A stretch of DNA of 64,000 nucleotides from Ctenosaura bakeri (lineage: Eukaryota > Chordata > Lepidosauria > Squamata > Iguanidae), in contig CAOLHI010001662.1 in NCBI GenBank assembly GCA_948474755.1, forward strand, positions 124,001-188,000, written 5' to 3'. The notes beneath the pieces were generated by a model. The model had not been told where the DNA came from, did not search any database, and saw only the letters and a program-made list of their open reading frames with translations. Positions 1 through 10,205 of this stretch are shown here, in pieces (the stretch's first letter is position 1; each line of letters starts with the position of its first letter). The position numbers and the translations under genes were made by a program.

Positions 1-476
1 TGGTAGCCTGTTAAAGAATTAAGATGAGCTTTTGCTATGAAATGCAAAAGTAATGCCCTCTGGAGTCGGGGGGGAACTCTGGCCATCGCGAGCGGGATTT
101 AACCACTGTTCAAGGGTATGGAAAGACCCAGACGCCGCAGCCCCATTAACTTGGGCTAGTCCCATCTAAAGAGCAGTCTGGAGTGAAAAGGCTTCGGATC
201 ACGCTGATGAACCAGGCCAATAGCAACAACAAGGGAGGCAGCCCTGTTAGTCTGTTGCAGCAGAAGCAACGGAATTTTGTAATAATTTAAAGAATACTAA
301 GCTTGACATAAGCATTAGGCGGAAGTACACGAACGCTTGTGCCAAATTAAACTTGTTGGTCTTCCAAGTATTGCCATTGTTGTTATGGTCATTATGATTA
401 TTATATGATTACCCCGATTTTGAACAGTCAAGTTTGCCGAACTGTACACGCTAAGGAGAACACATTCATTCCGACA
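1..476. other. Intergenic or intronic, CpG-richer, no gene seen
   Basis: I see no open frame worth calling here. CpG dinucleotides are more frequent than in most of the window (for example at 87-95, 131-136 and 321-338). Around 238-320 the words 'ccctgttagtctgttgcagcag' and a following 'tttaaagaatacta' resemble the dispersed repeat D described at 33203-33345, in plus orientation. Confidence 0.4.
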
Positions 477-752
477 TTACCCATCCACCAAACCGTCACA
501 ATCGGTCTGCACTGCCCGTTCAGCCCGCTCTCCTAACTTTTTGAAGGTCTTCATAAGCACTCCAGCTACTTTTCCTTCACGGTCTCGTACAGCAGTTCTT
601 TTCATTTCAGAATAGTTAAACAATTCATTTGCACTGGAAACGGTTTGATTCTCTGGCTTCTTTCCTTTCGTCCAATCTGATTCTGCATTTTCAACCATGG
701 TGATCAGTTTGTCAAAATAAAACAGGTGCGCAGCTAAGGGGTAAACTGGCAA
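477..752 (-). CDS. Possible coding exon, protein unrecognised
   Basis: A 91-codon minus-strand frame that ends in TAA just after ..CDGLVDG. I do not recognise the protein. Seen: a hydrophilic, Lys/Glu-rich sequence (residues about 27-34 DWTKGKKP; 56-62 RDREGKV; 69-79 TFKKLGERAER), no membrane segment, and a mixed codon set with many G-starting codons, which is more gene-like than other frames in this window. An internal Met at residue 19 lies in a strong Kozak context (atcaccATGg). Just upstream, a pyrimidine-rich 'ttttaaccttgccag' around 748-762 could be a splice acceptor. The end has only a weak possible donor (TGG|GTAATG), so this might be a terminal exon or an open frame by chance. The local CpG level is high for the window. 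Function unknown. Confidence 0.3.
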   Translation of the reverse strand: MPVYPLAAHLFYFDKLITMVENAESDWTKGKKPENQTVSSANELFNYSEMKRTAVRDREGKVAGVLMKTFKKLGERAERAVQTDCDGLVDG

Positions 753-891
753 GGTTAAAATGGGACAGTCCTAAGAAATAGATGAGGGCCAAGAGAAAGT
801 CACCTGCACTGGGCTCATCGTGTCCACACACGAACGCAGTCAAAAGATTGAGCCTCACATGGTGATTAAGGAACGGAAAAGAATCCAGGAC

Positions 892-1027
892 GTTTTCCGT
901 ACTGTACTGTTATAATGCTATTATTCCATTTTCAACACTCTATGGAATCCTGGAGTTTGCAGTTTAGGGAGGGGCCGGCCAGTGAAAGTGGAATAATAGC
1001 ACTGTAACAGTCTAGTGCCGAAGACCT
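892..1027. mobile_element. Palindromic MITE, family A copy 1
   Basis: The arms 'ctgttataatgctattatt' and 'gtggaataatagcactgtaa' are inverted copies around a centre reading 'ggaatcctggagtttgcag'. This copy has lost most of the central loop (about 136 bp against about 200 bp for a full copy), and its outer ends are diverged. No coding capacity. Confidence 0.8.
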
Positions 1028-1709
1028 GCAGGTATTCCAGGTTTGCCAAACTGTGAAAGTCTGGGATTTGTAGTGGCGGTGGTGCTGAGGATGAGACAAG
1101 GAAATCAGATGCAGAATGGTGACTACAACTTGTGAGTGGCAGCACATGGTCAAGTTGGACCTCCCTCACTGTCTTTTGCTTAATGATGAATAGACCCCAT
1201 TGAAACGAGACTCGTCGAGCAAAGGGGAATCAATTGTGCATCTCTATAACACATGCAGTTTCATCTTACTTCACCTGTGAAAGCTACCTTTGATGAAATC
1301 CTGGGATCTGTAGTTTGGTGAGGTGGTGAGAATCATCTCCTGAAATTCACTTAGTCCTTGTCTATAGACAATTTCAAGCAGCTCATCAACCTGCAAACCC
1401 CAGGATTCCACTGGATAGAGCTATAAGAGTTCAAAGATGGAATGAAACTGATATGACTGTGTGGGGCGGCTACACCTTAAGGTTTGTACGATGAGACCTG
1501 TGGCCACTTCTAATCTTTTCAAGAAAGCAGAACAGATCACAATTCTCCTTAATTCCCCCTAGCAGGCACGGAACTGTTTTCAGTTTCTGCTATGGCCAGA
1601 GTCAGAGAGAAGAGGTCACACAGTTAGAGCCACCACCATACATTTTGTAGCCGATAGGAAATCCCAATATAATCCAGCTCCTAGAGTAGAACCATTGTTC
1701 CAATGGCTA
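1028..1709. other. Unrecognised DNA with a probable MITE fragment (about 1285-1440)
   Basis: 'gaaatcctgggatctgtagtttggtgagg' in the left half and 'ctgcaaaccccaggattcca' in the right half are inverted relative to one another. This is the same architecture as the element at 9779-10205. The rest shows nothing I can identify. Confidence 0.35.
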
Positions 1710-1720
1710 AATGGTAAGTC

Positions 1721-1940
1721 AGCACTTGGCGTAGTGGTTGGAGATTCGACTCAAGGAGACCAGGTTCGAATCTCGGCTCAGTCTTGGAAACTGGCTGGGT
1801 GACCTCGGGCAATTCATATTTTCTCAACCTCAGAAGAAAGCAATGGCAAATCCCCTCTGAACCAATCTTTCCCAGAAGGCCTATGATAGGTTAGTCTTAG
1901 AGTTGCCATAAATCGAAAAGACTTGAAGGCACATCACAAC
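1721..1940 (+). mobile_element. tRNA-derived SINE, Sauria type
   Basis: The tRNA-like head has an A-box-like 'tggcgtagtggttgga' and a B box 'ggttcgaatctc'. It is followed by the body 'gaccTcgggcaattca' and the tail 'gttgccataaatcgaaaagacttgaaggcaca', which resembles the 3' end of RTE/Bov-B LINEs, and then caacaa. Imperfect direct repeats 'aatggtaagtc' (1710-1720) and 'aatgttaagac' (1941-1951) look like target-site duplications. The intact B box makes this one of the better preserved copies. Confidence 0.85.
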
Positions 1941-2234
1941 AATGTTAAGACGGAGGTAAATTCTATTGATTCACTGAGTCTGGTACAACTGTGACTAAGG
2001 AACCATTTCATTCATTGGAACCATTTCGTTCAGTGGACCTTTTCCGAGGTATCTTTGTACGATATTACAGCCTTAACCTTCTTGACTCGGAGGATTCCTA
2101 TTCTCCCCACCACCACCACCTCTGCCCGCCTTCATCGCAGACTTTCCTATCGAATTAGCAACTCCTAGCTTTTGCCTTTTTGTTTTATCGTTCAGAGCCT
2201 TCCATCTGGCTTCCCGCGCGTTAAATGCTGCTGT

Positions 2235-2368
2235 CATTTCCGCACTGGACTGTTATAGTTCTATTATTCCACTTTCGACATCCTATGGAATCCTGGGGTC
2301 TGCAGTTTAGAGAGGATCCACAGGATGTCGAAAGTGGAATAATAGCATTATAACAGTCCAGTGCTGAT
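2235..2368. mobile_element. Palindromic MITE, family A copy 2
   Basis: A near-perfect inverted repeat. The left arm runs from 'catttccgcactggactgttatag' to 'cctatggaatcctgggg' and the right arm returns as 'ccacaggatgtcgaaagtgg' to 'cagtccagtgctg'. The loop is almost absent, so a transcript could form a long hairpin. Confidence 0.85.
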
Positions 2369-3110
2369 CAGCCACCCGCTTCATTCAATGCAGCATAACC
2401 TTCCGCCCCGCCTGAGTCAAGACTTCTTGGTGACAAGAGGAGAATAGGAAGAGGCGCTCCAGATAGGGTCCTTTGCCATCGGAAGCAATCCGATCGTGCT
2501 TTTCTTAACAAACAGGAAAACCTTTTAGAATTGCCGAACGCAGGACTACCCTTGAACTGCTCAAACTGAAGCAATGCCCTGCTGGAGAGGGGCTGGCCGG
2601 GCAGGTTGTTCCCTTTTTTTGCTTTCTCCTTCTCATTCCAGCATTGGAAAAGTCGGGTCAGCAACGCGCAAAGCAGTTGACTGGGTGATGGCGCACTCTA
2701 CTGCCTAAAAGGGAGCAAGGACAGCATTAATCAATGAGGCACCTGATAACTTGCAGGGGAAAAACCAGCCGCAGATCAACCAAAGCTGCGGAATGAGAAA
2801 CTAAAGTTTTTTTTCCCCAACCGCTCACTGGCCGTTTGCATCTAAAGTGCCAACAGAGATGCAGAGGCTGGCCAGCGTCCTTGGACTGATTATTATTACC
2901 TTGCGGCGGTAGAGTGTGATTGTGACGTCGGAAAATATTGTCGCATTCTAGAACGTTGGCACTGCCGTGGGACAAACAACCGCAGGACTGGATGGAGAGG
3001 GTCGGGCCCCATGACTGAAAAACATAAGGACGTTGGGCTAGGAGAGGCTTAAGCCAGGAACGTAGGTCGCATTTCTCAGTTTGTTTATGCGTTTTTCCGC
3101 AGTTCATGTT
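2369..3110. other. CpG-richer stretch, possible promoter-proximal DNA
   Basis: CpG is retained at several points (for example 'ccttccgccccgcctg' near 2400, 'gcggcggtag' near 2903, 'tgacgtcgg' near 2922, the last being a CRE-like tgacgt). Two minus-strand frames of 98 and 126 codons lie here but resemble no family I know. The region could be upstream of a minus-strand gene including 477-752; this is inference only. Confidence 0.25.
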
Positions 3111-4241
3111 TCCTTTCTCCTCGGGGATCTTAATTTAAATGGCCATGAGGAAAAGGAAACCGAAAATAACAGTAAAAAAGCCTAGAGCCTTTTGAATGAG
3201 AACAGGAAGGTCCAAACAAAAATGGACATATACACAGGTACATACATACTTACAAATATATATATACACACATGAATTATTACACTTGAAGTAACTCTTA
3301 GTATTTATTAGCAGCAATTAGAACAGGTCCATTAAATCAATGGGATTTACCAAAGTGTTAATTCTTTATTCGATAATTAACACAATGGGTCTGCTCTGGC
3401 TGGACTAAGCAACAGGATTAAGGTCATATAGAGCAGAGTTTGGGAAAGTGAACTGTTTGGAACTAAAGTTTCCAGAAGCCCCTAACCACAGGCTGGGGAT
3501 TCTAGGAACTGCAGTCTAAGAAGATCAACTTCTCCAAGTCCTGAAAAGCAAGATCCCCTTATAGCTGTAGTAGTGTTACATTTAGATATAGGGCTTTTTG
3601 TTTGTTTGTTTGTTTTTGTTTTTTGTTTTTGTACCTGGAAGGGCTGCCCTTTAGGTTTTGTTGGGCTGCATTTCCCTTCAGCCCCAGCCAGCATAGGCAA
3701 TGGTAAGAAATGCTCAGAACATAGGGCACATGCTTATGTGATGACATTAAATGATATGTGAAAAAAGACACAGAAAGCTAGTTTTCCTCTTTACAATATG
3801 GTCTATCATATCAACAACTACAAGTCCCAGAATTCCATGTGCATAGCTATAAGGGGGACCCCTACTGGAATGAGTGAAGCAAAACACCATAAGACAATGA
3901 GAGCAAGGTTTGCTCCTTGTTTGGTTAGGATCTGAAGGCCTAATTTGTTTGCATACCCTTCAGTATCTCCTAGATGAAAACCAGAACAGGTTTGGCTAAA
4001 GGAACATCAAAGTCTGATAAAAATGACTAAAGTTATTGATGAGGAAGAACATGCAAGTTAGAAGAGTCTACAGCAGTTCACCTTTTCCTTTGTCCACTGG
4101 GAAGGGCAAGATCCCATCCCTTCCTCTTCTCTCTCCCATGCTGAGTTAATTGAGTGCAAACTATTTTGCACTCTGAACTCAGTTTGCAGCAATTGAAGGA
4201 AGCTGAAAGGAAGAAAGTGGGGAGGAAGAGAGGGAAACTGG
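3111..4241. other. No gene seen; simple repeat and short MITE-like pieces
   Basis: Holds a (GTTT)n-rich T tract at about 3597-3632 and scattered pieces such as 'ttcagccccagccagcataggcaatgg' (near 3677) and 'caactacaagtcccagaattcca' (near 3814). The latter match the interiors of common palindromic MITEs. Nothing else is recognisable. Confidence 0.4.
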
Positions 4242-4421
4242 GGCCATTTCTGCACTAGACTGTTATAGTGCTATTATTCCACTTTCAACATCCTATGGAA
4301 TCCTGGGGTTTGCAGTTTTGGGAGGGACTGGTCAGCCCCTCTCAAAACTGCAAAAACTAGGAGTCCATAGGATGTTGAAAGTGGAATAATAGTGCTATAA
4401 CAGTCTAGTGCGGAAATGGCC
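4242..4421. mobile_element. Palindromic MITE, family A copy 3, with TSD
   Basis: The termini are GGCCATTTCTGCACTAGAC and GTCTAGTGCGGAAATGGCC, an almost exact inverted repeat continuing for some 80 bp per arm. Flanking trinucleotides tgg (4239-4241) and tgg (4422-4424) are a candidate 3-bp target-site duplication. It is 180 bp long and noncoding. The termini of this copy define the family ends best. Confidence 0.9.
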
Positions 4422-5169
4422 TGGAACATTTTAAAAACAGCCAAAAGGTGGGAGGACAGATGGTTAATTGACACTGGATGTCAGGTAGCCCTCCATATTT
4501 TAGTAATGGGACATGTAGTAGGAGTTAAGTAGCAGCTTGCTTGTAACAAGGTATGAGAACCAGAGACTATTAGATAAATAAAGCTAGGAAAGTAGTGATA
4601 AGTGCTGCCAGGCTAAACCAGAACTTCAAGGTCTCTTGCGGGTGGAATGAGAAACTCTTTGCCTTTTATGTTTTGAATTTTGCTAATTGCCTCCAGTTCA
4701 CTCACTGAAGTCCCATACTATGCATCACGCTCCCAATAAATAGTGTTTATGCACTGTTATATTTGTGTGTGTGAATTCAGTTCTGACACTGTCCCTGCAA
4801 AATCAGGTCAGCTGGAGGATATGTTTATCTAGGCAGAACAGAAACACCCCTGTTCAGTTTATGGGAGACAGGGAGTAAATGATCAGCCCGTGCTACATGA
4901 GGTTATACTCATCCTGAATACATCCCAAGGATGGTACAGCCCAACTAGAGGCTTTTTGTTCATAGGAATGGTTTTAATACGGCTTTGTGCAATGTTATCT
5001 GTGTTTTGGAGCACAGATTCAGAACAAATAATAACATTTATTTTACACTTCATTCATTCCCATAGGACCTGGGAACTGTGAAATGTTGCATCTTTAAAAA
5101 AAAGCCCCAAAAATTAATTTTTAAAAATAATATGAACTATCTCAATTTATATAATTAAATGAAATTTAG
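4422..5169. other. Unrecognised; possible LTR-like polyadenylation segment
   Basis: An AATAAA at 4735-4740 followed by GT-rich sequence (4763-4773) resembles the end of an LTR or of a processed transcript, but I found no convincing TG..CA boundaries or duplication. The rest is AT-rich and featureless. Confidence 0.3.
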
Positions 5170-5322
5170 AACAAACAGCTACAACTAAATTTTCAGTGAG
5201 GTATGCATCACCCAGATTGTTTAGACACTGCTGGCATCTGTGGCAGAAGCTGAAAGAAGTTTCAGCAGGCTAGTACTGACCAAAACATACAGAGATTTTG
5301 CAATGGGAAAAAGATGGTAAAG
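5170..5322 (+). pseudogene. hAT transposase C-terminal remnant
   Basis: In one plus frame, 5208-5322 reads LLASVAEAERSFSRL, then TKTY, then a stop. This is the hAT dimerisation-domain signature (family pattern: hydrophobic stretch, ASxERSFSxLKLIKTYLRS) found in hAT transposases and in domesticated ZMYM/ZBED-type proteins. The upstream part of the frame, from about 5175, has a stop in place of a Leu/Arg position and nothing recognisable before it, so only about 40 codons of the extreme C-terminus survive. A decayed autonomous hAT element, or a piece of a processed hAT-derived gene, is the likely source. Confidence 0.6.
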
Positions 5323-5630
5323 TCACCCACCCTGTCTTTTGAGTAGAAATTTGCCAGAAGAATTGCCAGTGCAGGGAGGGTTCATTCATGATCTTACAAT
5401 AACAGTAATCAATAAATATTTAACATTAATTGTCCTAATGTTTGCAACCTTTTTGTTCCACTGTAATAAAGAAATCAAGACTTTGACAGCATAACTCCTT
5501 TATTGATGAGCAATACCTAAGTTACAAAACAGTTAACTCGTTGGATATTATTAAACAAAAGTAGCAAGGATGGGCATTTTTCAAGTTATTGTTATAACAG
5601 GTAACATACAATTGTAACAATAAGTAACAA

Positions 5631-5843
5631 AACAGTTGTTGTTGTTGTTGTTGTGTGCCTTCAAGTTGTTTCTGACTTATGGCAACCCTAAGATGACACT
5701 ATCATGGGGTTTTCTGTGGCTGAGTGTGCGATGTGGCCAGGGTCAACCCAGTGGGTTTCCATGGCTGAGTGGGGAATCAAACCTTGGTCTCTAGGGGTGT
5801 AGTCCAACATTCAAACCACTACACTACACTGGATCCTAATAAT
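5631..5843 (-). mobile_element. tRNA-derived SINE, Sauria type, with TSD
   Basis: Reverse orientation: a (TTG)n tail at 5637-5654, then 'tgtgccttcaagttgtttctg' (RTE/Bov-B-like tail), then the tRNA-like head with a degraded B box near 5777. Direct repeats 'acaataagtaacaa' (5617-5630) and 'acaataggtaacaa' (5844-5857) differ at one base and mark the target-site duplication. About 25 bp of the central body is missing compared with the other copies. Confidence 0.88.
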
Positions 5844-6117
5844 ACAATAGGTAACAATACTTTCAGAATTAAAGAAACTTTTAAAATGACTCGTGATAGT
5901 ATACCTATGAGACAAAGGATTGTTTGTCAGCGTAGGAAAGGGACCATGTGAAAAGTTTTTATTGCCCCCTTACCCCAGTGATGCTCAGATCCAGCAAACA
6001 ACATATGGGGGGAGGTGCTTTGTACCCCCATGCCAAACAAGATGAAAAGTGTCATTTTTTTAGTGCCATTTTTTTTTCGGTGTAATTTATTCCCAAGTAA
6101 CTATTTAGGAGTGTAAA

Positions 6118-6560
6118 CATATTGGATATGTTCTGTTGGGTCAGATATAAGGCCTATCCAGTTCAACATTCTGACCTCACAGTGGCCGGTCACATGCCTA
6201 TGGGAAGCCAACATGCAGGGCTTGAATGTAATAGCCATGCCACAATCTTTGGTCAGGATCATCTTAATTAGATCCAACTAGAGTAGATTCATTTGATTGA
6301 ATGGTGAGTCAACACATAGGTAAATTCCTTCAGTTCAGCTGATCTACCATAGTCAGAACTATTCACAGGATTTTGGCCATAGGCCCTAGCCACTGGGGAA
6401 CTGAGGGGCACACTGTCTCTGTTACTAGATATTATGTCCATGAGTCTATCAAATCCCTCTTTTAAACTGTCCAGCCTTGGCTGCCATCAGTACATCTGGT
6501 AATCAGAGAAAAGATTCTGGTTGAATTAGTTATGTTGAGAGAGGTTTTTAAAAAGTTTAT
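6118..6560. repeat. Old LINE-like repeat fragment, family not assigned
   Basis: 'aaggcctatccagttcaacattctg', 'cagtggccggtcacatgcctatgggaagcc' and 'gagtctatcaaatccctctttta' match wording I know from an ancient dispersed repeat common in reptile genomes. I cannot assign the exact family or borders without a library search. Confidence 0.45.
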
Positions 6561-7796
6561 ACATAATTCTTACATATTTGGTGCTGGACATCATCTTTTC
6601 ACTATATTGATTGATAGTTCAAAGGAGAAGGAAGTAAAAAGGTCCAAATCTACCAGAATCATCATTATACTTCATATGAATAGTTGACACTCTATTTTTC
6701 TGTTTTACAACATTAGGTGTAGTTGTACAACTAAATACAGCACAAATTCACAAAAAGTGATTTATTATAGGCTATTCTTAGAAATACTTTCTCCTTTCCT
6801 GGTACAAAAGCCATCAACATGCCTTTTATTAAAGCTTGCCAGTATCCTACGTCACCAACATTGCCTGCATCTTCTGGCTCAACACCTGCCCAAATCTGCC
6901 TTAACTATCAGCAGCCACATTGAGTGATAGTGTGTTCTATCTAGCTGAGTGCTCAGCTGGCAATCTTAGTACAAGGAGAATGATATTTCTAGCCCCTCCT
7001 ACTGACACTGGAATTGCAATGGAGGTCCTGCTTCTGATTGTCTCGCTCTCACTTGCTGGTGGGAGGGAGCTGGAAACATCATCATCCTGCACCCTGATTG
7101 CCAGCTGAACAAGTCTTCATCATTTGGTATGACTGTTGGCTTTAAGGCAGATTTAGGGGGCATTTCCAACAGTGTCAATAGTGCTACAATCATGAATATG
7201 TAGTATTATTGATTACAGACCAATTATCAATCTGTAAATCTAGATTACAAGTACTTGACTGCAACATAGGATGTCAGCCAACGTATCCTGAGTGTGGAAC
7301 ATATGTACCATCCAACAGATGGGCCTTCCTCACACTATAAATTACTCCTTCTCTAGTGTGGCAGTGTATGAAAGAACTGTGAGAACATATGAAAGGGGGC
7401 CTCCTAACACTCTTACAGAAACATAGCCTGAATTTGTGTTTGATGACACAGATGTCGCATTGTATGTTTTAGGCAGAAGGTATCAAATGGTTCCATTTTC
7501 TGCAAGTTTCTAGTTAAGATTTGCCAAGAAAATAGCATCTTATGTGAATCAAATTCCCCCAACTCTGTGCTGGATAAAGGTGTATTTACCAAACTGAAAG
7601 CTCCCAAGAGTGAAAGAGGGAGACAGCAGTATGCATCTATGCTCATTTCATTTTTTCTATTTGGAAGTGATGATTGTATTGTGAAGGAAAATGTAACATT
7701 AAAATAACCCTTGAAAATCTATTTATTATTCACAGATTTGGGGCTAGTTTATAAGCCATAGAAATAAGTCTTTGCATCAGGGTATGTGTGTGTGTG

Positions 7797-7827
<31 letters not shown>

Positions 7828-8299
7828 TACAATATGCATCCAAAGCCATGGGGAACTAGAGAGCCCTGTTTAGGGCTTGAGACAGGTCTGAGTAACAGAT
7901 AGATTTTACATTTCCAAAAAATTGGAGGATTAGCCATTATTGCTTCTTATACCAACAGCTCTAGGTGCAACCTGAAACCTGTTTAGCAAACAGCAGAGGC
8001 TAATCTCATTAGTTCTGCATAACTCCTTCTACACTCCATCTTAAGACTATTACAGACTCTGGAGCTTAATCATCCTGCTTTATTAACTACTCCAGGGTCA
8101 CTTGATGGATTGCATTTGCCCATAACCAGTGGTAACCTTCTCCCCCTCCCCTTTTTGGTTCTACCTCACCCACTTTGAATAGCAGAGCCCACTCCATATT
8201 GTATCACAAACTGCTTTCAGAAATGCTCTGAGTTTCAATAGACATTTGCTATGGAGTTCAGAAAGTCTACTGTCAAGAAAAATCAAGTCAAAATGATCT
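6561..8299. other. No gene or repeat recognised apart from one microsatellite
   Basis: AT-rich, CpG-poor DNA with only short open frames in both directions. The compound microsatellite at 7784-7827 is listed separately. Confidence 0.4.
7784..7827. repeat. Compound microsatellite (TG)n(AG)n
   Basis: A TG run (about 7784-7798) passes directly into an uninterrupted AG run of about 14 units (7799-7827). Confidence 0.95.
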
Positions 8300-8412
8300 A
8301 TCCTCAGCATTACAGTCTATAATGGGCAGCTTCTTCTTTTAAACTGTAAATTGCTCTGAGTCCAAATTTTGAGACAAAAGCAGGACACAAATAAATAAAT
8401 ACAACAACAATA
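8300..8412 (+). mobile_element. L2-type LINE 3' end fragment
   Basis: 'ttttaaactgtaaattgctctgagtcc' followed by 'gacaaaagcaggacacaaataaataaata' is the usual 3' end wording of reptile L2/CR1-group LINEs (closing 'tgagtcc...ggataaataaataa'). Only the last about 110 bp are recognisable. Confidence 0.55.
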
Positions 8413-8844
8413 ACACAAACTTCCTTAATTGGGATGTCAGTATTCCAAGTTGTAGATTGTACTGTGCCTAGGCTGAGCCAGTCAGTTTTGTTACTGTTTT
8501 AGATTGATGATATCATGAAATTTGTTATTGTTCTATTAAACATTCAATGGTCTAAATTTTGTCCTTGTTCATTCTCTGAAATATCCTGACACAGACCTAT
8601 CACCAGCTAAGCTTCAAGGAATTCAGTAGGTCTTCTTCACAAGCTAATAGCATACATAGGGCTTTAGCCTTCATCATGACATTCTTTGGACAATGGTCTA
8701 CATTTTTAACAGTGCTTAATATCTGTTATTATGAATATCAGAAATATCAACCATCATTGCAAATTGGTTAATTTAGATTTATTCCCCACCATTCCATAGT
8801 TAAGCACTTGTAGAAGTCCACAGGATAGCTTTGGGATGGACACA

Positions 8845-9046
8845 GGGCATTTCTGCATTTCACTGTTATAGTGCTATTATTCCACTTTCAACATCCTGTG
8901 GAATTCTGGGGTTTGTAGTTTAGGGAGGGGCATTTAGAATTCTCAGCCAGAGAACTTTTTGGTCTCAGTAAACTACAACCCCCAGAATTCCATAAGATGT
9001 TAAAAGTGGAATAATAGCACTATAACAGTGTAATGCAGAAAGGCCC
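8845..9046. mobile_element. Palindromic MITE, family A copy 4, full length, with TSD
   Basis: 202 bp. The ends GGGCATTTCTGCATTTCAC and GTGTAATGCAGAAAGGCCC are inverted, and the flanks aca (8842-8844) and aca (9047-9049) form a candidate 3-bp duplication. The loop 'tagaattctcagccagagaa' is present, which shows the full-length form of the family. Confidence 0.9.
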
Positions 9047-9617
9047 ACAGGCAGACAGACAGGAGGAGGAGATGTCAGAAGTTGGAACATGGATTTTGGA
9101 GCTACAAATGCCATGAGTCATGCTGGCTGGGGGATTCTGGGTGTTGTAATCCAAAAAAAAAAAGTTTTCCCAAATACTAAAGGCCTTGGAGAGGCCAGTG
9201 CTTCTCATTGTTTCATCCACTTATCATTGCCATTAAGAAAGAATGGTGCCCCTCTCAGCAGGCTGTGCAGAGACAGCAGTATAGAAGACGTAAGTCAAAT
9301 AATGCTATCTCTATTCTGATCTCTAAGTTTATAGAGGATTTATGTTACACACACGTGCTCACACAGCATCCAAATATTTTTTTGATTATATAAGTCTTCA
9401 AAGCATATACATGAAGGAAACAGGGCTCAGAAAAGTCAGTTTAGACTACAGTTTCTAAAATCCCAAGCTAGCATAGCCATTGGCTTTTGACTGTCCATGG
9501 TTTTACTGGGGGATACTGGGAGTTGTTATCAAAAAAAATAATTGGTCCAGGCTCTGGAATGCAGGTATACATTTGAGGTCACACATTGGAAGGCAGGAAG
9601 TTTGGAGAGCACAATTT

Positions 9618-9699
9618 GGAAAGAAGAAGAAGAAGAAGGAGGAGGAGGAGGAGGAGGGGGGAGGAGGAGAAGGGGAGGAGGAAGAGGAGGAGGAGGAAG
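9618..9699 (+). repeat. 82-nt homopurine tract (GAA/GGA)n
   Basis: Not a single pyrimidine occurs on the plus strand from 9618 to 9699: (GAA)n passes into (GGA)n with G runs. Long open frames rich in Glu and Gly cross it, as expected for triplet repeats, and are not genes. Confidence 0.95.
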
Positions 9700-9778
9700 C
9701 AGCAGCAAGGTTCAGTTAAATAGCTCCTTTCTCATTCTGTATTCTACATCTGATTAGGCCTTTCCAAAATGGGGTCTT

Positions 9779-10205
9779 TTCACATGGGACAATTATAATA
9801 GCTTGATATACCACTTTGAACTGCTATGGCTGCATTCTGTAGAATCCTGGGGTTTGTAGTTTAGTTAAACATGAGAGCTTTCTGGCTGAGATTCTAAATG
9901 TTATTGTATTGTTGTGGTTCTTGAGTGCTTTCAAGTCATTTCTGACCTACAATGACCTATCATAGCATTTGACATTGTCTTTCTCTGAGGTTGAAAGAAT
10001 GTGACTTACCCAGGGTCACCCTGTGAGTTCCATGGCCACATGAGAATTCAAACCCTGCTCTCCTGAAATCCTTGTCTAGCACTCAAATCACTACAACACA
10101 CTGGTTCTCTAAGAATTCTAAATACCACTCCTTAAACTGCATAACACACAATTCTACAGGATGTTGCCCTGGCAATTAAAGTGGAATCATAGCCTGTGAT
10201 TATTC
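9779..10205. mobile_element. MITE family C, split by a SINE
   Basis: The left half has 'gcttgatataccactttgaactgctatggctgc' then 'gaatcctggggtttgtagttta'. The right half, after the SINE, has 'ccttaaactgcataacacacaattctaca' and 'ggcaattaaagtggaatcatag'. The halves are inverted copies of one element, with the SINE at 9901-10114 between them. This is the 'gcagttaaagtggtatcaaactg' type of MITE widespread in squamates. Confidence 0.65.
9901..10114 (-). mobile_element. tRNA-derived SINE nested in a MITE, with TSD
   Basis: Reverse orientation, from the tail 'gtgctttcaagtcatttctgacc' through the body 'acccagggtcaccctg' to the B box complement 'attcaaaccctg' and the A-box end 'ggttctct'. The exact 9-bp repeat 'attctaaat' at 9891-9899 and 10115-10123 is the target-site duplication, so the SINE is younger than the MITE around it. 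Confidence 0.88.

Noticed and set aside
2727..3107. 126-codon minus frame
   Set aside because: Not similar to any family I know. It could be upstream sequence of a minus-strand gene, but there is no positive evidence.
4470..4795. Solo LTR with AATAAA at 4735
   Set aside because: The polyadenylation-like end is suggestive, but no TG/CA borders with a matching 4-6 bp duplication could be found.
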